NCBI GenBank assembly: GCA_016722505.1
Contig: JADKJH010000001.1
Span: 62,001 to 126,000 of the forward strand
Source: Holophagaceae bacterium
GTDB lineage: Bacteria > Acidobacteriota > Holophagae > Holophagales > Holophagaceae
DNA: 64,000 bases
Reading direction: 5' to 3'
A program made the translations under genes and the position numbers. This document shows, piece after piece, positions 18,354 to 27,591 of this stretch (positions are counted from its first letter, which is position 1; every line of letters begins with the position of its first letter). The notes under the pieces are model-generated. The model saw nothing but the letters and a program-made list of their open reading frames with translations. It had not been told where the DNA came from and ran no database searches.

Positions 18354-20162
18354 ATGCCCCTTTCCCCTGCTGCATCGTCTTCTTGGATCCGCCGCGCGCT
18401 GAATCAATTGCCCTTCCTTCCTCGGGCCTTGGATTTGGTGCGGGAGTCGGCGGGGAAGTTGGTGTGGGCGTGGCTTGGACTGCTGTTGGTCCAAGGTTTG
18501 CTCCCCCTGGCGCCGGTGCTGCTGATCAAGGCTTTGGTGGAGGCCTTGGTGCGCGGAGCCGGTCTCAAATCCGTGCTGGTGTTGGTGGGACTGCTGGGAC
18601 TCTCGCTGCTCTTTATGCAGGTGCTGGAAAGCCTGGCCCAATGGGTGCGCGCCTTGCAGTCCGAGCGGGTTCAAGACCATGTGCTTGGATTGATCCAGAC
18701 CCAGGCCCAAGTCCTGGATCTGGGTTTTCTGGAGACCCCCGAATACTACGATCAATTACATCGGGCCCGGGTGGACGCACTGACCCGGCCCGTGTTGCTG
18801 CTGGAAAACCTGGGTGCGCTGGCCCAGAACGGCCTGACCTTGGCGGCCATGGCTGTGTTGCTGCTGCGCTTCGCGCCTTGGCTCCCGTTGCTTCTGCTGG
18901 GTTCCATGGTCCCGGCCTTATGGGTGGTGGCGCGGAATGCTCTGCGCCAACATGCCTGGCGCCAGAGCCGCACTCCCATGGTGCGGAAAACCAATTATCT
19001 GGATTGGCTCCTGACGGAACGGGAATCCGCCCTGGAGCTGCGGCTTTTCAATCTGGGCGGGCATTACAGAGATGCTTTCCAGTCGCTCCGCGGACAGCTT
19101 CGGGGCGAGCAAGCGGACCTTGCTGGCCAGCAGGTGCGGGGTGAGCTGGTGGCCGGAGCCATAGCCGTCGGTGGTGTGGTGCTCGGCCTAGCCTGGATGG
19201 TTTCACGCACGATAACTGCGCAGGCATCACTTGGGGATCTGGCGCTCTTCGCCCAGGTTTTCTATCAGGGCCAACGCTTGCTGCACACCCTGCTCGGGCA
19301 GGCTGGCGAAATCTACCGCAACATGCTTTTCCTGGAAAACCTGTTCGAGTTCCTGGACCTTCGGCCCTTGATCACAGACCCGCCAGCACCCCAAGCGCTG
19401 CTACCAAAAACGGCCCCATCGCTGCACTTCGAGAATATCCGATTCCGCTACCCGGGCAGTGGCCGCTGGGCGCTGGATGGATTCGATCTTCAGGTGCCAG
19501 CAGGCGGTGTGGTAGCCATCGTCGGTGACAATGGCGCCGGGAAAAGCACCCTCATCAAGCTGCTCTGCCGCTTCTACGATCCGAATGAGGGCCGGTTGCT
19601 GGTTGGTGGGCGGGATGTGCGAGATCTCCCTCAACACGATCTTCGCCGCCACATCACGGTGCTCTTTCAAAACCCAGTCCATTACCACGCCACCGCCACG
19701 GAGAACATCGCCCAAAGCGATCTGAGCGCCCTGGCTGATGAAACCCGCATTCGCAAGGCCGCTGCGGAATCCGGGGCGCAGCAGCCCATCGAACGCCTGC
19801 CTCAGGGCTATGACACCCTGCTGGGCAACTGGTTCGGAGGCACAGAGTTGAGCGGCGGCGAGTGGCAGCGGGTGGCTTTGGCCCGGGCTTTTCTGAGCCC
19901 AGCGCCATTGCTCGTATTGGACGAACCCACCAGCGCCATGGACTCCTGGGCTGAAGGTGATTGGCTGGACCGGTTCCGAGGTCTGGCAACGGGCCGGACG
20001 GTATTTCTCATCACCCATCGCTTTACCACCGCCATGAGGGCGGACCGCATCCATGTCATGGCAGAAGGCCGTATCACCGAGGCAGGCACACACGCCGAAC
20101 TGCTTGCCCAGAATGGCCGATACGCGGAGTCATGGAGAAGGCAGATGGAAGGGAATCTTTGA
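18354..20162 (+). CDS. ABC transporter with fused membrane and ATPase domains
   Basis: 602 residues. Six-helix exporter domain in residues about 30-330, then an ATPase domain with Walker A (VGDNGAGKST), Q-loop (VLFQNP), signature (LSGGEWQRVALARAFL), Walker B (LLVLDEPTSAMD) and H-loop (LITHR). An ABCB-like half-transporter that would act as a homodimer; substrate unknown, likely a lipid, peptide or small molecule. The start ATG has no strong ribosome binding site. Confidence 0.9.
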   Translation: MPLSPAASSSWIRRALNQLPFLPRALDLVRESAGKLVWAWLGLLLVQGLLPLAPVLLIKALVEALVRGAGLKSVLVLVGLLGLSLLFMQVLESLAQWVRALQSERVQDHVLGLIQTQAQVLDLGFLETPEYYDQLHRARVDALTRPVLLLENLGALAQNGLTLAAMAVLLLRFAPWLPLLLLGSMVPALWVVARNALRQHAWRQSRTPMVRKTNYLDWLLTERESALELRLFNLGGHYRDAFQSLRGQLRGEQADLAGQQVRGELVAGAIAVGGVVLGLAWMVSRTITAQASLGDLALFAQVFYQGQRLLHTLLGQAGEIYRNMLFLENLFEFLDLRPLITDPPAPQALLPKTAPSLHFENIRFRYPGSGRWALDGFDLQVPAGGVVAIVGDNGAGKSTLIKLLCRFYDPNEGRLLVGGRDVRDLPQHDLRRHITVLFQNPVHYHATATENIAQSDLSALADETRIRKAAAESGAQQPIERLPQGYDTLLGNWFGGTELSGGEWQRVALARAFLSPAPLLVLDEPTSAMDSWAEGDWLDRFRGLATGRTVFLITHRFTTAMRADRIHVMAEGRITEAGTHAELLAQNGRYAESWRRQMEGNL

Positions 20163-20231
20163 TCAGCTGGTAGCTTCATTTCCCTCATGGGATTTAATCT
20201 ACCCGGCTGCTCATGCAGCTATATTCTTTCC

Positions 20232-21731
20232 ATGAGATCCTCCATCCCTTCGAAAATCCTGCTGTCAATGCTGACAGCGCTTCCTGGTGCCGCTCAGGAC
20301 CGCCTTCCGGTTTTTGAAACCCGGTGGACGGCGGAATCCTGGCAGATGCCAGCCGCCGGTGAGCGGCATATGGGAATGCTTGGACTCCAGGTGAACCGCC
20401 GTTGGGACTCAGGCGTCTATGCCGGCCTTGGAGGTTGGGGCAGCATGACCGGCGAACGGGGCGGCTTTATCACCATGGGCTTTGACGGCGGCTGGCGGGT
20501 ACCTCTGACGGAACACCTAGGCCTGGACACCGGGCTTTGGGTGGGCGGCGGCGGCGCGGGGCGGGCTTCGGTCGGGGGCGGACTGATGCTGCGAGGCCAC
20601 AGTGGGCTGAGCTGGGAGACCCAACATGGAACCTACAATCTGGAATGGTCCCGCGTCCGTTTTCCCAACGGTGCCATTGATAGCCGACAGGTGGCTCTGA
20701 CAGCCGTTTTCCCCTTCCATATGCCAGCCTGGAACGCCCATGCTGCAGAAGCCCTGGCGCTGCCAAGCCTGGGACATTTCCGTGAGATGTCGGTCTTGCT
20801 TACGATCCAACGCTACAGCCCGTCCCAATCGGTAAGAGCCTTGGGTGGAAAACCTGATCGGGCTCCCTTGGATCTTGGGGGGCTGGAACTGCGGCTGAGT
20901 TTGGGAAAACATGCCTTTGTCGTGCTGGATTCAGCAGCGGCGGCACGGGGCAAAGCTGACGGGTACATGGATGTTTTCATGGGTCTGGGGTACAGCGTGG
21001 ATCTAAAGGACTCTGGCGGCCTGCGCGGCGTGGTGAAACTGGCTGCCGGTCCCGCGGGAGGCGGCAATCTGGACGTGGGCGGCGGCACGGCCTTCAAGGC
21101 CACCGTAGGACTGGATGCGATCATCGGGAAGGATGGACTGCTGTCGGTATCTGGCGGCTATATCACGGCCCCATCGGCCAGCTTCAAGGCACGGGTGGTT
21201 CAGATCGAAGCCGGGCGGCGGTTCACATTCGGAACAACCTCGGGTCCGCGGACCTCTTCAGATTGGGCCTGGTCCTGGACCGGCTGGGCTTTCCGGCCTT
21301 CGTTCCTTCGCATGGCAAAGGCCCAGCGCCGTGGAAATGCTGAGCCGTTGCCCATCGAGTTTGTCGGCCTGCATTTCTCCCATGATTTGGGGGCGGGCTT
21401 CGAGACAGTGGGCCAAGGAAATTTCGCCACGTCGGGCAAGGCCGGGGGGTTTGCGCAGGGTTTAGTGGGCTTGGCTTGGCGCAGCCCAGCCCTGTTCGGC
21501 GCAGGCCCGCGATTAAGGCTCCAGGGACTCATCGGGGCCTCGGGAGGTGGCGGCGTGGACACGTCAGGAGGCTTGGTGACCCAGCCCTCGGCAGGCCTGG
21601 AGCAGGACCTCAGCGCCGGATGGAGCCTGCAAGTCCAGACCGGGCGTAGCCGCGCGCCGAATGGAAAGTTGGACACGAGCTTTCTGGAGGGTGGCCTTGC
21701 CTGGCGCTTCAAGGTTCCGACACGGTTGTGA
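20232..21731 (+). CDS. Glycine-rich outer-membrane/secreted hypothetical protein
   Basis: 499 residues from the ATG at 20232 (MRSSIPSKILLSMLTALPGA, a signal peptide); the frame is open 45 bases upstream. The mature part alternates short hydrophobic strands with Gly-rich turns (GVYAGLGGWGSMTGERGGFITMGFDGGW, GLDTGLWVGGGGAGRASVGGG), which fits a large beta-barrel. The C-terminus LAWRFKVPTRL lacks the usual terminal Phe. No family recognised. Confidence 0.6.
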   Translation: MRSSIPSKILLSMLTALPGAAQDRLPVFETRWTAESWQMPAAGERHMGMLGLQVNRRWDSGVYAGLGGWGSMTGERGGFITMGFDGGWRVPLTEHLGLDTGLWVGGGGAGRASVGGGLMLRGHSGLSWETQHGTYNLEWSRVRFPNGAIDSRQVALTAVFPFHMPAWNAHAAEALALPSLGHFREMSVLLTIQRYSPSQSVRALGGKPDRAPLDLGGLELRLSLGKHAFVVLDSAAAARGKADGYMDVFMGLGYSVDLKDSGGLRGVVKLAAGPAGGGNLDVGGGTAFKATVGLDAIIGKDGLLSVSGGYITAPSASFKARVVQIEAGRRFTFGTTSGPRTSSDWAWSWTGWAFRPSFLRMAKAQRRGNAEPLPIEFVGLHFSHDLGAGFETVGQGNFATSGKAGGFAQGLVGLAWRSPALFGAGPRLRLQGLIGASGGGGVDTSGGLVTQPSAGLEQDLSAGWSLQVQTGRSRAPNGKLDTSFLEGGLAWRFKVPTRL

Positions 21732-21749
21732 CAGGCAGATGAATTGGAA

Positions 21750-22040
21750 TCATTCTGCTGCCGCGGGCGGAGCCGGGGGACTCGACGCACGATCAAATAG
21801 GACGTAGGCCGCGAGGGCCAGTGCCCCAGCTAAAGCGATGAAGGCAAGCCCCAGCAGGGCATACCTAGTTATCCGGACAAGAAGGTACTGACGTTTTTTT
21901 TGCTTGGTGTACCTGAATCCAGTCTGCTGACAACTCCGGCAAATGTACTCGCCGTACCGATTCCTGTGGCAATCCTGACGGGCCACTTCGATTCCGCAAC
22001 CAGCGCATTGCTTGGATAGGGGCATGTTCGAACCATCCAA
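21750..22040 (-). CDS. Small zinc-ribbon membrane protein
   Basis: 96 residues, or 91 from the second ATG at 22025. Two CxxC pairs (CAGCG and CRSCQQ, separated by HRNRYGEYI) form a likely zinc ribbon, followed by one transmembrane helix (RYALLGLAFIALAGALALAAYVLF) and a Pro/Ala tail. The zinc ribbon should face the cytoplasm. Function unknown. Confidence 0.6.
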   Translation of the reverse strand: MDGSNMPLSKQCAGCGIEVARQDCHRNRYGEYICRSCQQTGFRYTKQKKRQYLLVRITRYALLGLAFIALAGALALAAYVLFDRASSPPAPPAAAE

Positions 22041-22272
22041 TCTCAGGAACGATGGGATCAGGATAGCTAAAATGGCGTGGTTTAATCGATATTTTCAAAG
22101 CGGGCTACTGTAATGCCCATGTGCAATGCCCATGATACCAACATGGCGGTAACGACCAGTTGATTCGGCAGCGCCGGGAATTGCCTGGAATGGTCTGGAA
22201 TTGGGGACGATGCCTTGGCCGGAGACCTGTATGAATTGGCGAGCTACGTCATCTATTCGTGAGGACAGGAGG

Positions 22273-22677
22273 TCAAATCTTTTTCCCTGGGTCTTCAGCT
22301 GATGGGCTGGACTTGGCCTCGACGGTGATGGTGTGGGCTTCGTCGTAGGGTGTCACATCCTTGGGCGTTTCAGCCGTTGGGAAGGCTGCTGCGGGCGTTT
22401 GTTTATTCAGCCCACGGCTGGCGATGGCAAGGGCGATGGTCCAGGTTGGCGCCAGTTCCAGCCCGGGAATCAATTCCACCACGATGGAGGGAAGGAAGGC
22501 CCAGTGCCAACCCACCAGAGCTGAAAGTAGCGCCATGGCGATGAAGTCCAGAATCACGGTGACCGGTGAAAAAACACCTTCCACCGTGGCGGGAAAAATG
22601 AACACCTGGAGCGCATCCGTGCCCACTGCCACTACCCAGGCCACTTTCAATCGGAGGGGAGATACATTACTACGCAT
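22273..22677 (-). CDS. Small membrane protein coupled to the deaminase gene
   Basis: 134 residues from the ATG at 22677, which shares one base with the upstream stop (TGATG), so translation is coupled. Three hydrophobic segments (VAWVVAVGTDALQVFIF, VTVILDFIAMALLSALVGWHW, LPSIVVELIPGLELAPTWTIALAIA) and a charged C-terminus. No family recognised. Confidence 0.6.
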   Translation of the reverse strand: MRSNVSPLRLKVAWVVAVGTDALQVFIFPATVEGVFSPVTVILDFIAMALLSALVGWHWAFLPSIVVELIPGLELAPTWTIALAIASRGLNKQTPAAAFPTAETPKDVTPYDEAHTITVEAKSSPSAEDPGKKI

Positions 22678-23129
22678 CAAATCACCAATTGTTCCCATGC
22701 TACGTGGTAATAGTCGAAAATACCTTGGCGTTCTTGCCGCTCCTGTTCACCGATGCTGATATAAACCTTAGCGAACACCACCCGCCGGACACCTCGCCGC
22801 ACCAGCGCACGGGCACAGGTAAGGCAGGGTTCGTGGGTGACGTAGGCTGTTGCTACAGGGCCATCGCAAAACCCGAGTGCATTTTCTTCAGCATGGCTGG
22901 TGTGCAGGCAACGCGTGGTTTCATTGCAGGTCTCAGGGGTGCAGTGCGGCATGCCCGGCAGAGCTCCATTGAACCCGGCCGCGGCGATGCCGCCATCGGG
23001 GCGCAGGAGCACGGTTCCGACTTTCAGGCGGCAGCAGGTGCCCAAGCGGCTCAACTCCTGCGCCATGTTTAGGAATACCTCATCCTTGAGGGCTGATCGT
23101 GAGGTTGGAGCAGCGTTCATATCGGTCAT
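22677..23129 (-). CDS. Cytidine/deoxycytidylate deaminase family protein (dCMP deaminase-like)
   Basis: 150 residues; start at 23129 (MTDMNAAPTS) is a choice among several ATGs. Zinc site: HTSHAEENAL supplies His and the catalytic Glu, and THEPCLTCARAL the two Cys. GAC-type substrate loop residues and TCCRLKVGTVLLRPDG match the ComEB/dCMP deaminase branch. It would deaminate dCMP to dUMP for dTMP supply. A Cys cluster (CTPETCNETTRCLH) may bind a second zinc, as seen in some homologs. Confidence 0.8.
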   Translation of the reverse strand: MTDMNAAPTSRSALKDEVFLNMAQELSRLGTCCRLKVGTVLLRPDGGIAAAGFNGALPGMPHCTPETCNETTRCLHTSHAEENALGFCDGPVATAYVTHEPCLTCARALVRRGVRRVVFAKVYISIGEQERQERQGIFDYYHVAWEQLVI

Positions 23130-23181
23130 GGGAGGGCATCCAGAAAGCTTCATCCTAACGAATCGCACCACGAATTTGATA

Positions 23182-24180
23182 TCAGTTGGCCAGCAGGACC
23201 TTGCCTCGGCGTCCAGGTTCATCGGCTTTCTCGATGGCCGCCTGGAATTCAGCAAGCGGGAATATGGCTTCCACCGGTGGTGAGATCTGGCCTTTGGACA
23301 TGGCTTCCAGGAGCGCGGTGATGATGGCATCGCGTTCATTCTTGGGCGTTCTGATCTTCCAATCCGTGAGCCAGAATCCTCGGATGGTGAGGGTGCGGAA
23401 AATCAATTGGCCACCGGCCACCTTGAGCGGATCCATGGAAAGCGCGCCATAGACAAGCAAAGTTCCATCGCGTTTTAGCAGCATGGCCAGCGAACCGCCC
23501 ATGCTTCCCCCCACTGCATCCACTCCTGCGGCCGCACCTCTGGCCCCTACGATGGTCTGGGCTTTATCCATCCAGTTTGGATCCTCGGTGCAAAGCACCG
23601 CGTCGGCGCCTTCAGCCAGCAACTCTGCCACTTGCGCGGGCCTGCGCACTAGATTCAGCGTCTTGTAGCCACGCAGCTTGGCGATCTGGATGAGGCAGCG
23701 GCCCACCACAGACCCAGCTGCGGTTTGGACCAACCAGTCATCGGCGCCAAGTTTCAATTCTTCCACGGCCATGATCCAGGCAGTGAGGGGGTTCACGATG
23801 ACCTGGGCAGCTGCTTCATCCGTCAAACCATCGGGGATGGCAACGAGGTTGTCAGCGGTAGTGACCACGTAATCCGCCCAGGTGCCCTGGACGCCGAGAG
23901 GCACCACTCGTTGACCGATGGAAAAACCAGAAACCCCCTGCCCGACTGAATCTACCAGGGCAAGGCCCTCCAGCCCGGCGATGGCTGGGAGAGGCGGCTT
24001 GCGGCCATAGACACCTTTCACCTGAAGCACATCAGAGGGATTGATGGGGCGCAGTTTCATCGCCAGGCGCACTTCGCCCGGGCCTGGCGCTGGCACGGGA
24101 AGGTGCCTCATGCGCAGAGCTGCGCTGGGCTCACCGGGCTGCTCGAATTGCAACGCTCGCATCAATTTTTCAGAACCCAT
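23182..24180 (-). CDS. Zinc-type alcohol dehydrogenase superfamily (MECR/quinone oxidoreductase-like)
   Basis: 332 residues. MDR fold: GroES-like N-terminus (INPSDVLQVKGVYG, GLEGLALVDSVG, QGTWADYVV) and a Rossmann domain (AAGSVVGRCLIQIAKLRGYKTL). The catalytic-zinc Cys/His set is absent, so it belongs to the zinc-free quinone oxidoreductase or 2-enoyl thioester reductase branch, reducing C=C bonds with NAD(P)H. The ATG overlaps the upstream stop by one base (TAATG). Confidence 0.8.
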   Translation of the reverse strand: MGSEKLMRALQFEQPGEPSAALRMRHLPVPAPGPGEVRLAMKLRPINPSDVLQVKGVYGRKPPLPAIAGLEGLALVDSVGQGVSGFSIGQRVVPLGVQGTWADYVVTTADNLVAIPDGLTDEAAAQVIVNPLTAWIMAVEELKLGADDWLVQTAAGSVVGRCLIQIAKLRGYKTLNLVRRPAQVAELLAEGADAVLCTEDPNWMDKAQTIVGARGAAAGVDAVGGSMGGSLAMLLKRDGTLLVYGALSMDPLKVAGGQLIFRTLTIRGFWLTDWKIRTPKNERDAIITALLEAMSKGQISPPVEAIFPLAEFQAAIEKADEPGRRGKVLLAN

Positions 24181-25046
24181 TAATGTTTCTCCTTGGAAAG
24201 TGGCACAACCTGAGCTCCCACGTCCGCCACGGAAATACCTAGTGCATCGCCCGAAAGACGTAGCGTGGCACGGATATCCCTGCCCGATTTAGTGTAGTTG
24301 GCCTGGATTTGGGGAACTGATCCGCGCAATGCGCCTTCGATCTCCCACCCAGCCTTCTCCAGCGCAGCGCGATAGGCGGCTAAAAATTCCGCTGCGGATG
24401 GAATTTCGGATAATTGGTATTCCTTATCAATGAAGTTGACCATAGCGATGGACTCACTCCCATCAGGCAGCTTCAGGCCAACTGGAGCCTGGCTTACCGC
24501 GCTGCCAACGAGCTTTGCGCCAACCCAAGGCGGTAGATATGGAAAGTCCTCCTTCCCGGTGGGAAGTTCCGGCGTGGACCCAGGGGCTGGCAAAACAAGC
24601 ACTCTAGGCGAACCCTTCTCGACCAGCACCACCTTCAGTTCCCCTCCCCCCACGGGCGCGATGCGCACCCAACTTTCCACAGCTCCCACGAGGCGCTTTG
24701 CAATGCCGCGCTCCTCCCACTGCCAAGTCCAGCCAGCATCCTCCAGAACCGGCTTGTAGCGGGCCAGGAGGGTGATTGCGCCTAGGGGACGGACATCCAA
24801 GGAGCGCAGGAAGAAGCGCCAGGTGCGGCCCTGCACGGGCACCTTCACAAGCCGTTGGGTCGCGGGATTGAGCAGATCGAAGGACTCACTATCGTAGGGC
24901 CATGCCTCACGATTCATGGCCTTCACCTCCATGCCCGAAGGCAGTGGGAAATAAGCCGGCAAGGGAAGGGCCGACGGTGGCGCCTGGGCGGGCGCCGCAG
25001 CACACACCAATGCAGCCAGGCCAAGGCGGAAATGAAAGGAGATCAT
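24180..25046 (-). CDS. Secreted hypothetical protein
   Basis: 288 residues with a signal peptide (LGLAALVCAAAPAQAPP). The mature part contains PLPAYFPLPSGMEVKAMN and a repeated motif: LARYKPVLEDAGWTWQWEERG and LAAYRAALEKAGWEIEGALRG share the spacing aY-x4-LE-x-AGW, suggesting two copies of one domain. Family unknown. Translationally coupled to the reductase gene. Confidence 0.5.
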   Translation of the reverse strand: MISFHFRLGLAALVCAAAPAQAPPSALPLPAYFPLPSGMEVKAMNREAWPYDSESFDLLNPATQRLVKVPVQGRTWRFFLRSLDVRPLGAITLLARYKPVLEDAGWTWQWEERGIAKRLVGAVESWVRIAPVGGGELKVVLVEKGSPRVLVLPAPGSTPELPTGKEDFPYLPPWVGAKLVGSAVSQAPVGLKLPDGSESIAMVNFIDKEYQLSEIPSAAEFLAAYRAALEKAGWEIEGALRGSVPQIQANYTKSGRDIRATLRLSGDALGISVADVGAQVVPLSKEKH

Positions 25047-25086
25047 GCCTCCATGGTATCTGGATGATGCAGGGCTTTAGTGTGTT

Positions 25087-27450
25087 TCAGTTCCGTAGGG
25101 GTTTGCCCTTGGTGAGGATGCTATCCATGCGGGCCTGGGTCTTTTCATAACCGCAGAGCCGCGCGAAAGCTTGGCGCTCCAGTTCCAGGATGCGTTCTTC
25201 GGTGACTTCCTGCACGGGGCTCACATCGCCGCCGCAAAGGATGTAGGCCAGTTCGCCCATGATGATGGCGTCGTGTTCCGACGCCAAACCCTGGTGCTGG
25301 AAATCTTTGACCGCGCTCTTGAGGGCTTCCACACCGCCGAGTCCCGGCAGTTTGAACGTGCGTTCCTCGACCGGCTTGAAGTCCGCGGCCATCTTGAGCA
25401 CTTCCTGTTTCGCGTCGTTGAGCAGGAAGGCCTTGTTCATCACGCGCCGGTCCGTGCGGCGCAGATAACCGTTGCGCTGGGCCTCATCGAAGCTCGTGTT
25501 CACGTTGGCGGTTCCGATGAATCCGAAAGCCGCTTTGATCTTCGGCATGGGGCCCAATTCACCCTTGGCCTTCATGGCTTCTTCCATGCGCAGGAGCATT
25601 TGTAGACAGCCGCCGCCGGCGGGAATGACACCCACACCCACTTCCACCAAACCCATGTAGAGTTCCGCGTGGCCCACCACCCGCTGGCAGGACATGGTCA
25701 ATTCGCAACCACCCCCCAGAGCCAGATTGAAAGGCGCCGCCACGGTGGGAAAGGGCGCGTAGGTGAGCATCCGCGCCGCGTACTGCAAGCGTCGGGCCGC
25801 CTCCTCGATCACATCGAACTGCTTGTCCTTGGCGGCATTCAGCACGAAAACGAGATTGGCGCCGGCGCTGAAATGCTGGCCCTGGTTGCCCAGCACCAGG
25901 CCCTTGAACCTGCCCGGAATATATTTCTGGAGCGCATCCTCCATAAGCATCACGATGCCGTCGTCGAGCGCGTTCATCTTGGTGCGGAATTGCAGGCAGG
26001 CCACATCGTCGCCGATGTCGATGAGCTGCGCGGAGGAGTTTTCGACGATGACCTTGCCGCGGCCGATCTCGCGTTTCAGCTGGATGACTTTCTTGTCTTC
26101 CAGGATCGGCACGAACTGCAAAGTTTTGGGATCAAGTTGGGCGGAAGGCACGCCATGTTCCCACTGATAGAAGCTGGAAACGCCCTTGGCAAGCATCTTC
26201 CGCACGAGATCGGGAACGACTAGTTCCTCGAAGTCCATGCGCGACACCACGCGATCCACGCCCAGCGCATCCCACAATTCAAAGGGTCCGAGATCGAAGG
26301 CGAAACCATTCTTGATGGCGTTGTCCACGTTGAGCGGCAGGTCGGTCACTTCGCCCAGGCGGTTCACGGCATACGTGAGGTTCGGCGCGATGCAGCGCCA
26401 GGCTAGCTTTCCGGCCTCGCTGTCGCTGGTGAGCAGGGTCCGCACGCGCTCGGCGGGATCATCAATGCCCTTCAGTTCCTTCAGGATCGGCCAATCTTTT
26501 TTGATCTGCAGCCGGTACTCGCGGGTGGCGGGATCCAGGGCCAGAAATGTCTTCTTGCCCTTCTCATCCTTCTCGCCTTTTTTGAAAAACCCGCCCTTGG
26601 TCTTGTTGCCCAGGAGCTTGTTGTCGAGCATCCACTGGAGATAATCCGGGCGCTTGAAGACATCGTGGGCTTCATCGTTGGGGCACAGGTCGTACACGTT
26701 CTGGGCGGTGGCGGACATGATGTCCACACCCGCCAGATCCGCAGTCCGGAAAGAGGCTGATTTGGCGCGGGCCGCGGCATCGCCCAGCACCGAATCAATG
26801 ACTTCGAATGGAATGTGTTCCGCCAGCGCCAGATGCAATACGGACATGATTCCGTGAATGCCGATGCGATTGCCGATGAAGGTTGGCGAGTCGAAGGCGG
26901 GCACCACCTCCTTGCCCAATTTTTCTTCGAGCCAGGCACCGAATTCCGCAGCGTGGGCGGGGTCCACATCCGGTCCCTTCACGAACTCCAGCAGCCGCAG
27001 ATAGCGCACGGGATTGAAAAAATGTGTGATGACGAAATGTTTCTGGAATGCCTCGGTACGGCCTTCCACCAGAAGTTTCAAGGGAATGCCAGAGGTGTTG
27101 GAGCTGATCCACGCGCCCGGTTTCAGGTGCTTTTCAAGCCGTGCGTACAAATCGCGTTTGACCTGGAGATCTTCCTTCACGACCTCCACCACCCAATCGC
27201 AATCCGCCAGGCGGTCCAGGTGGTCCCGCAGGTTCCCCGCGCGGATCTTCTTAAGATAGGACTCATGCATCATCAACGCGGGCTTGCTCTTGCGCAGGCC
27301 TGCGATGGCGCCTTCCGCCAGTTTGTCCGGCGCCGCATCGTCAATGACGATATCCAGCAGTTCCACCGAGCATCCCGCCGATGCCACATGAGCCGCGATC
27401 CCGCTGCCCATCACACCGGAACCAAGTACGCCTACTTTCTTAATGTCCAT
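25087..27450 (-). CDS. 3-hydroxyacyl-CoA dehydrogenase / enoyl-CoA hydratase fusion (FadB/FadN-like)
   Basis: 787 residues from MDIKKVGVLGSGVMGSGIAAHV at 27450. The N-terminal half is the NAD-binding 3-hydroxyacyl-CoA dehydrogenase (GSGVMGSGIA; FITHFFNPVRYLRLLE with the catalytic His), and the C-terminal half a crotonase domain (NQGQHFSAGANLVFVL, FNLALGGGCELTMSC, AELYMGLVEVGVGVIPAGGG). This order, dehydrogenase before hydratase, is that of the FadN type. Forms a beta-oxidation pair with the thiolase gene upstream, separated from it by a repeat element. Confidence 0.92.
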   Translation of the reverse strand: MDIKKVGVLGSGVMGSGIAAHVASAGCSVELLDIVIDDAAPDKLAEGAIAGLRKSKPALMMHESYLKKIRAGNLRDHLDRLADCDWVVEVVKEDLQVKRDLYARLEKHLKPGAWISSNTSGIPLKLLVEGRTEAFQKHFVITHFFNPVRYLRLLEFVKGPDVDPAHAAEFGAWLEEKLGKEVVPAFDSPTFIGNRIGIHGIMSVLHLALAEHIPFEVIDSVLGDAAARAKSASFRTADLAGVDIMSATAQNVYDLCPNDEAHDVFKRPDYLQWMLDNKLLGNKTKGGFFKKGEKDEKGKKTFLALDPATREYRLQIKKDWPILKELKGIDDPAERVRTLLTSDSEAGKLAWRCIAPNLTYAVNRLGEVTDLPLNVDNAIKNGFAFDLGPFELWDALGVDRVVSRMDFEELVVPDLVRKMLAKGVSSFYQWEHGVPSAQLDPKTLQFVPILEDKKVIQLKREIGRGKVIVENSSAQLIDIGDDVACLQFRTKMNALDDGIVMLMEDALQKYIPGRFKGLVLGNQGQHFSAGANLVFVLNAAKDKQFDVIEEAARRLQYAARMLTYAPFPTVAAPFNLALGGGCELTMSCQRVVGHAELYMGLVEVGVGVIPAGGGCLQMLLRMEEAMKAKGELGPMPKIKAAFGFIGTANVNTSFDEAQRNGYLRRTDRRVMNKAFLLNDAKQEVLKMAADFKPVEERTFKLPGLGGVEALKSAVKDFQHQGLASEHDAIIMGELAYILCGGDVSPVQEVTEERILELERQAFARLCGYEKTQARMDSILTKGKPLRN

Positions 27451-27470
27451 GGTCAACCTCGATAATTTAA

Positions 27471-27585
27471 ACCGCGAATGGCGCGAATTCACGCGAATAT
27501 TTGGTCGGGAAAAAACCAGGAATGACGTTGCGGAATGCGAAATTATCGAAAATTATTTTTCGCGTTCATTTGCGCCATTCGCGGT
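27471..27585. repeat. Inverted repeat of the CGCGAATGGCGCGAA type
   Basis: The arms 27471-27497 and 27559-27585 are 27 bases each and inverted with about three mismatches; the core is ACCGCGAATGGCGC. The spacer is AT-rich. Palindromes of this type are common dispersed intergenic elements. It lies between the thiolase and FadB-like genes and could form a large hairpin in the operon transcript. Confidence 0.75.
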
Positions 27586-27591
27586 TCCAAA

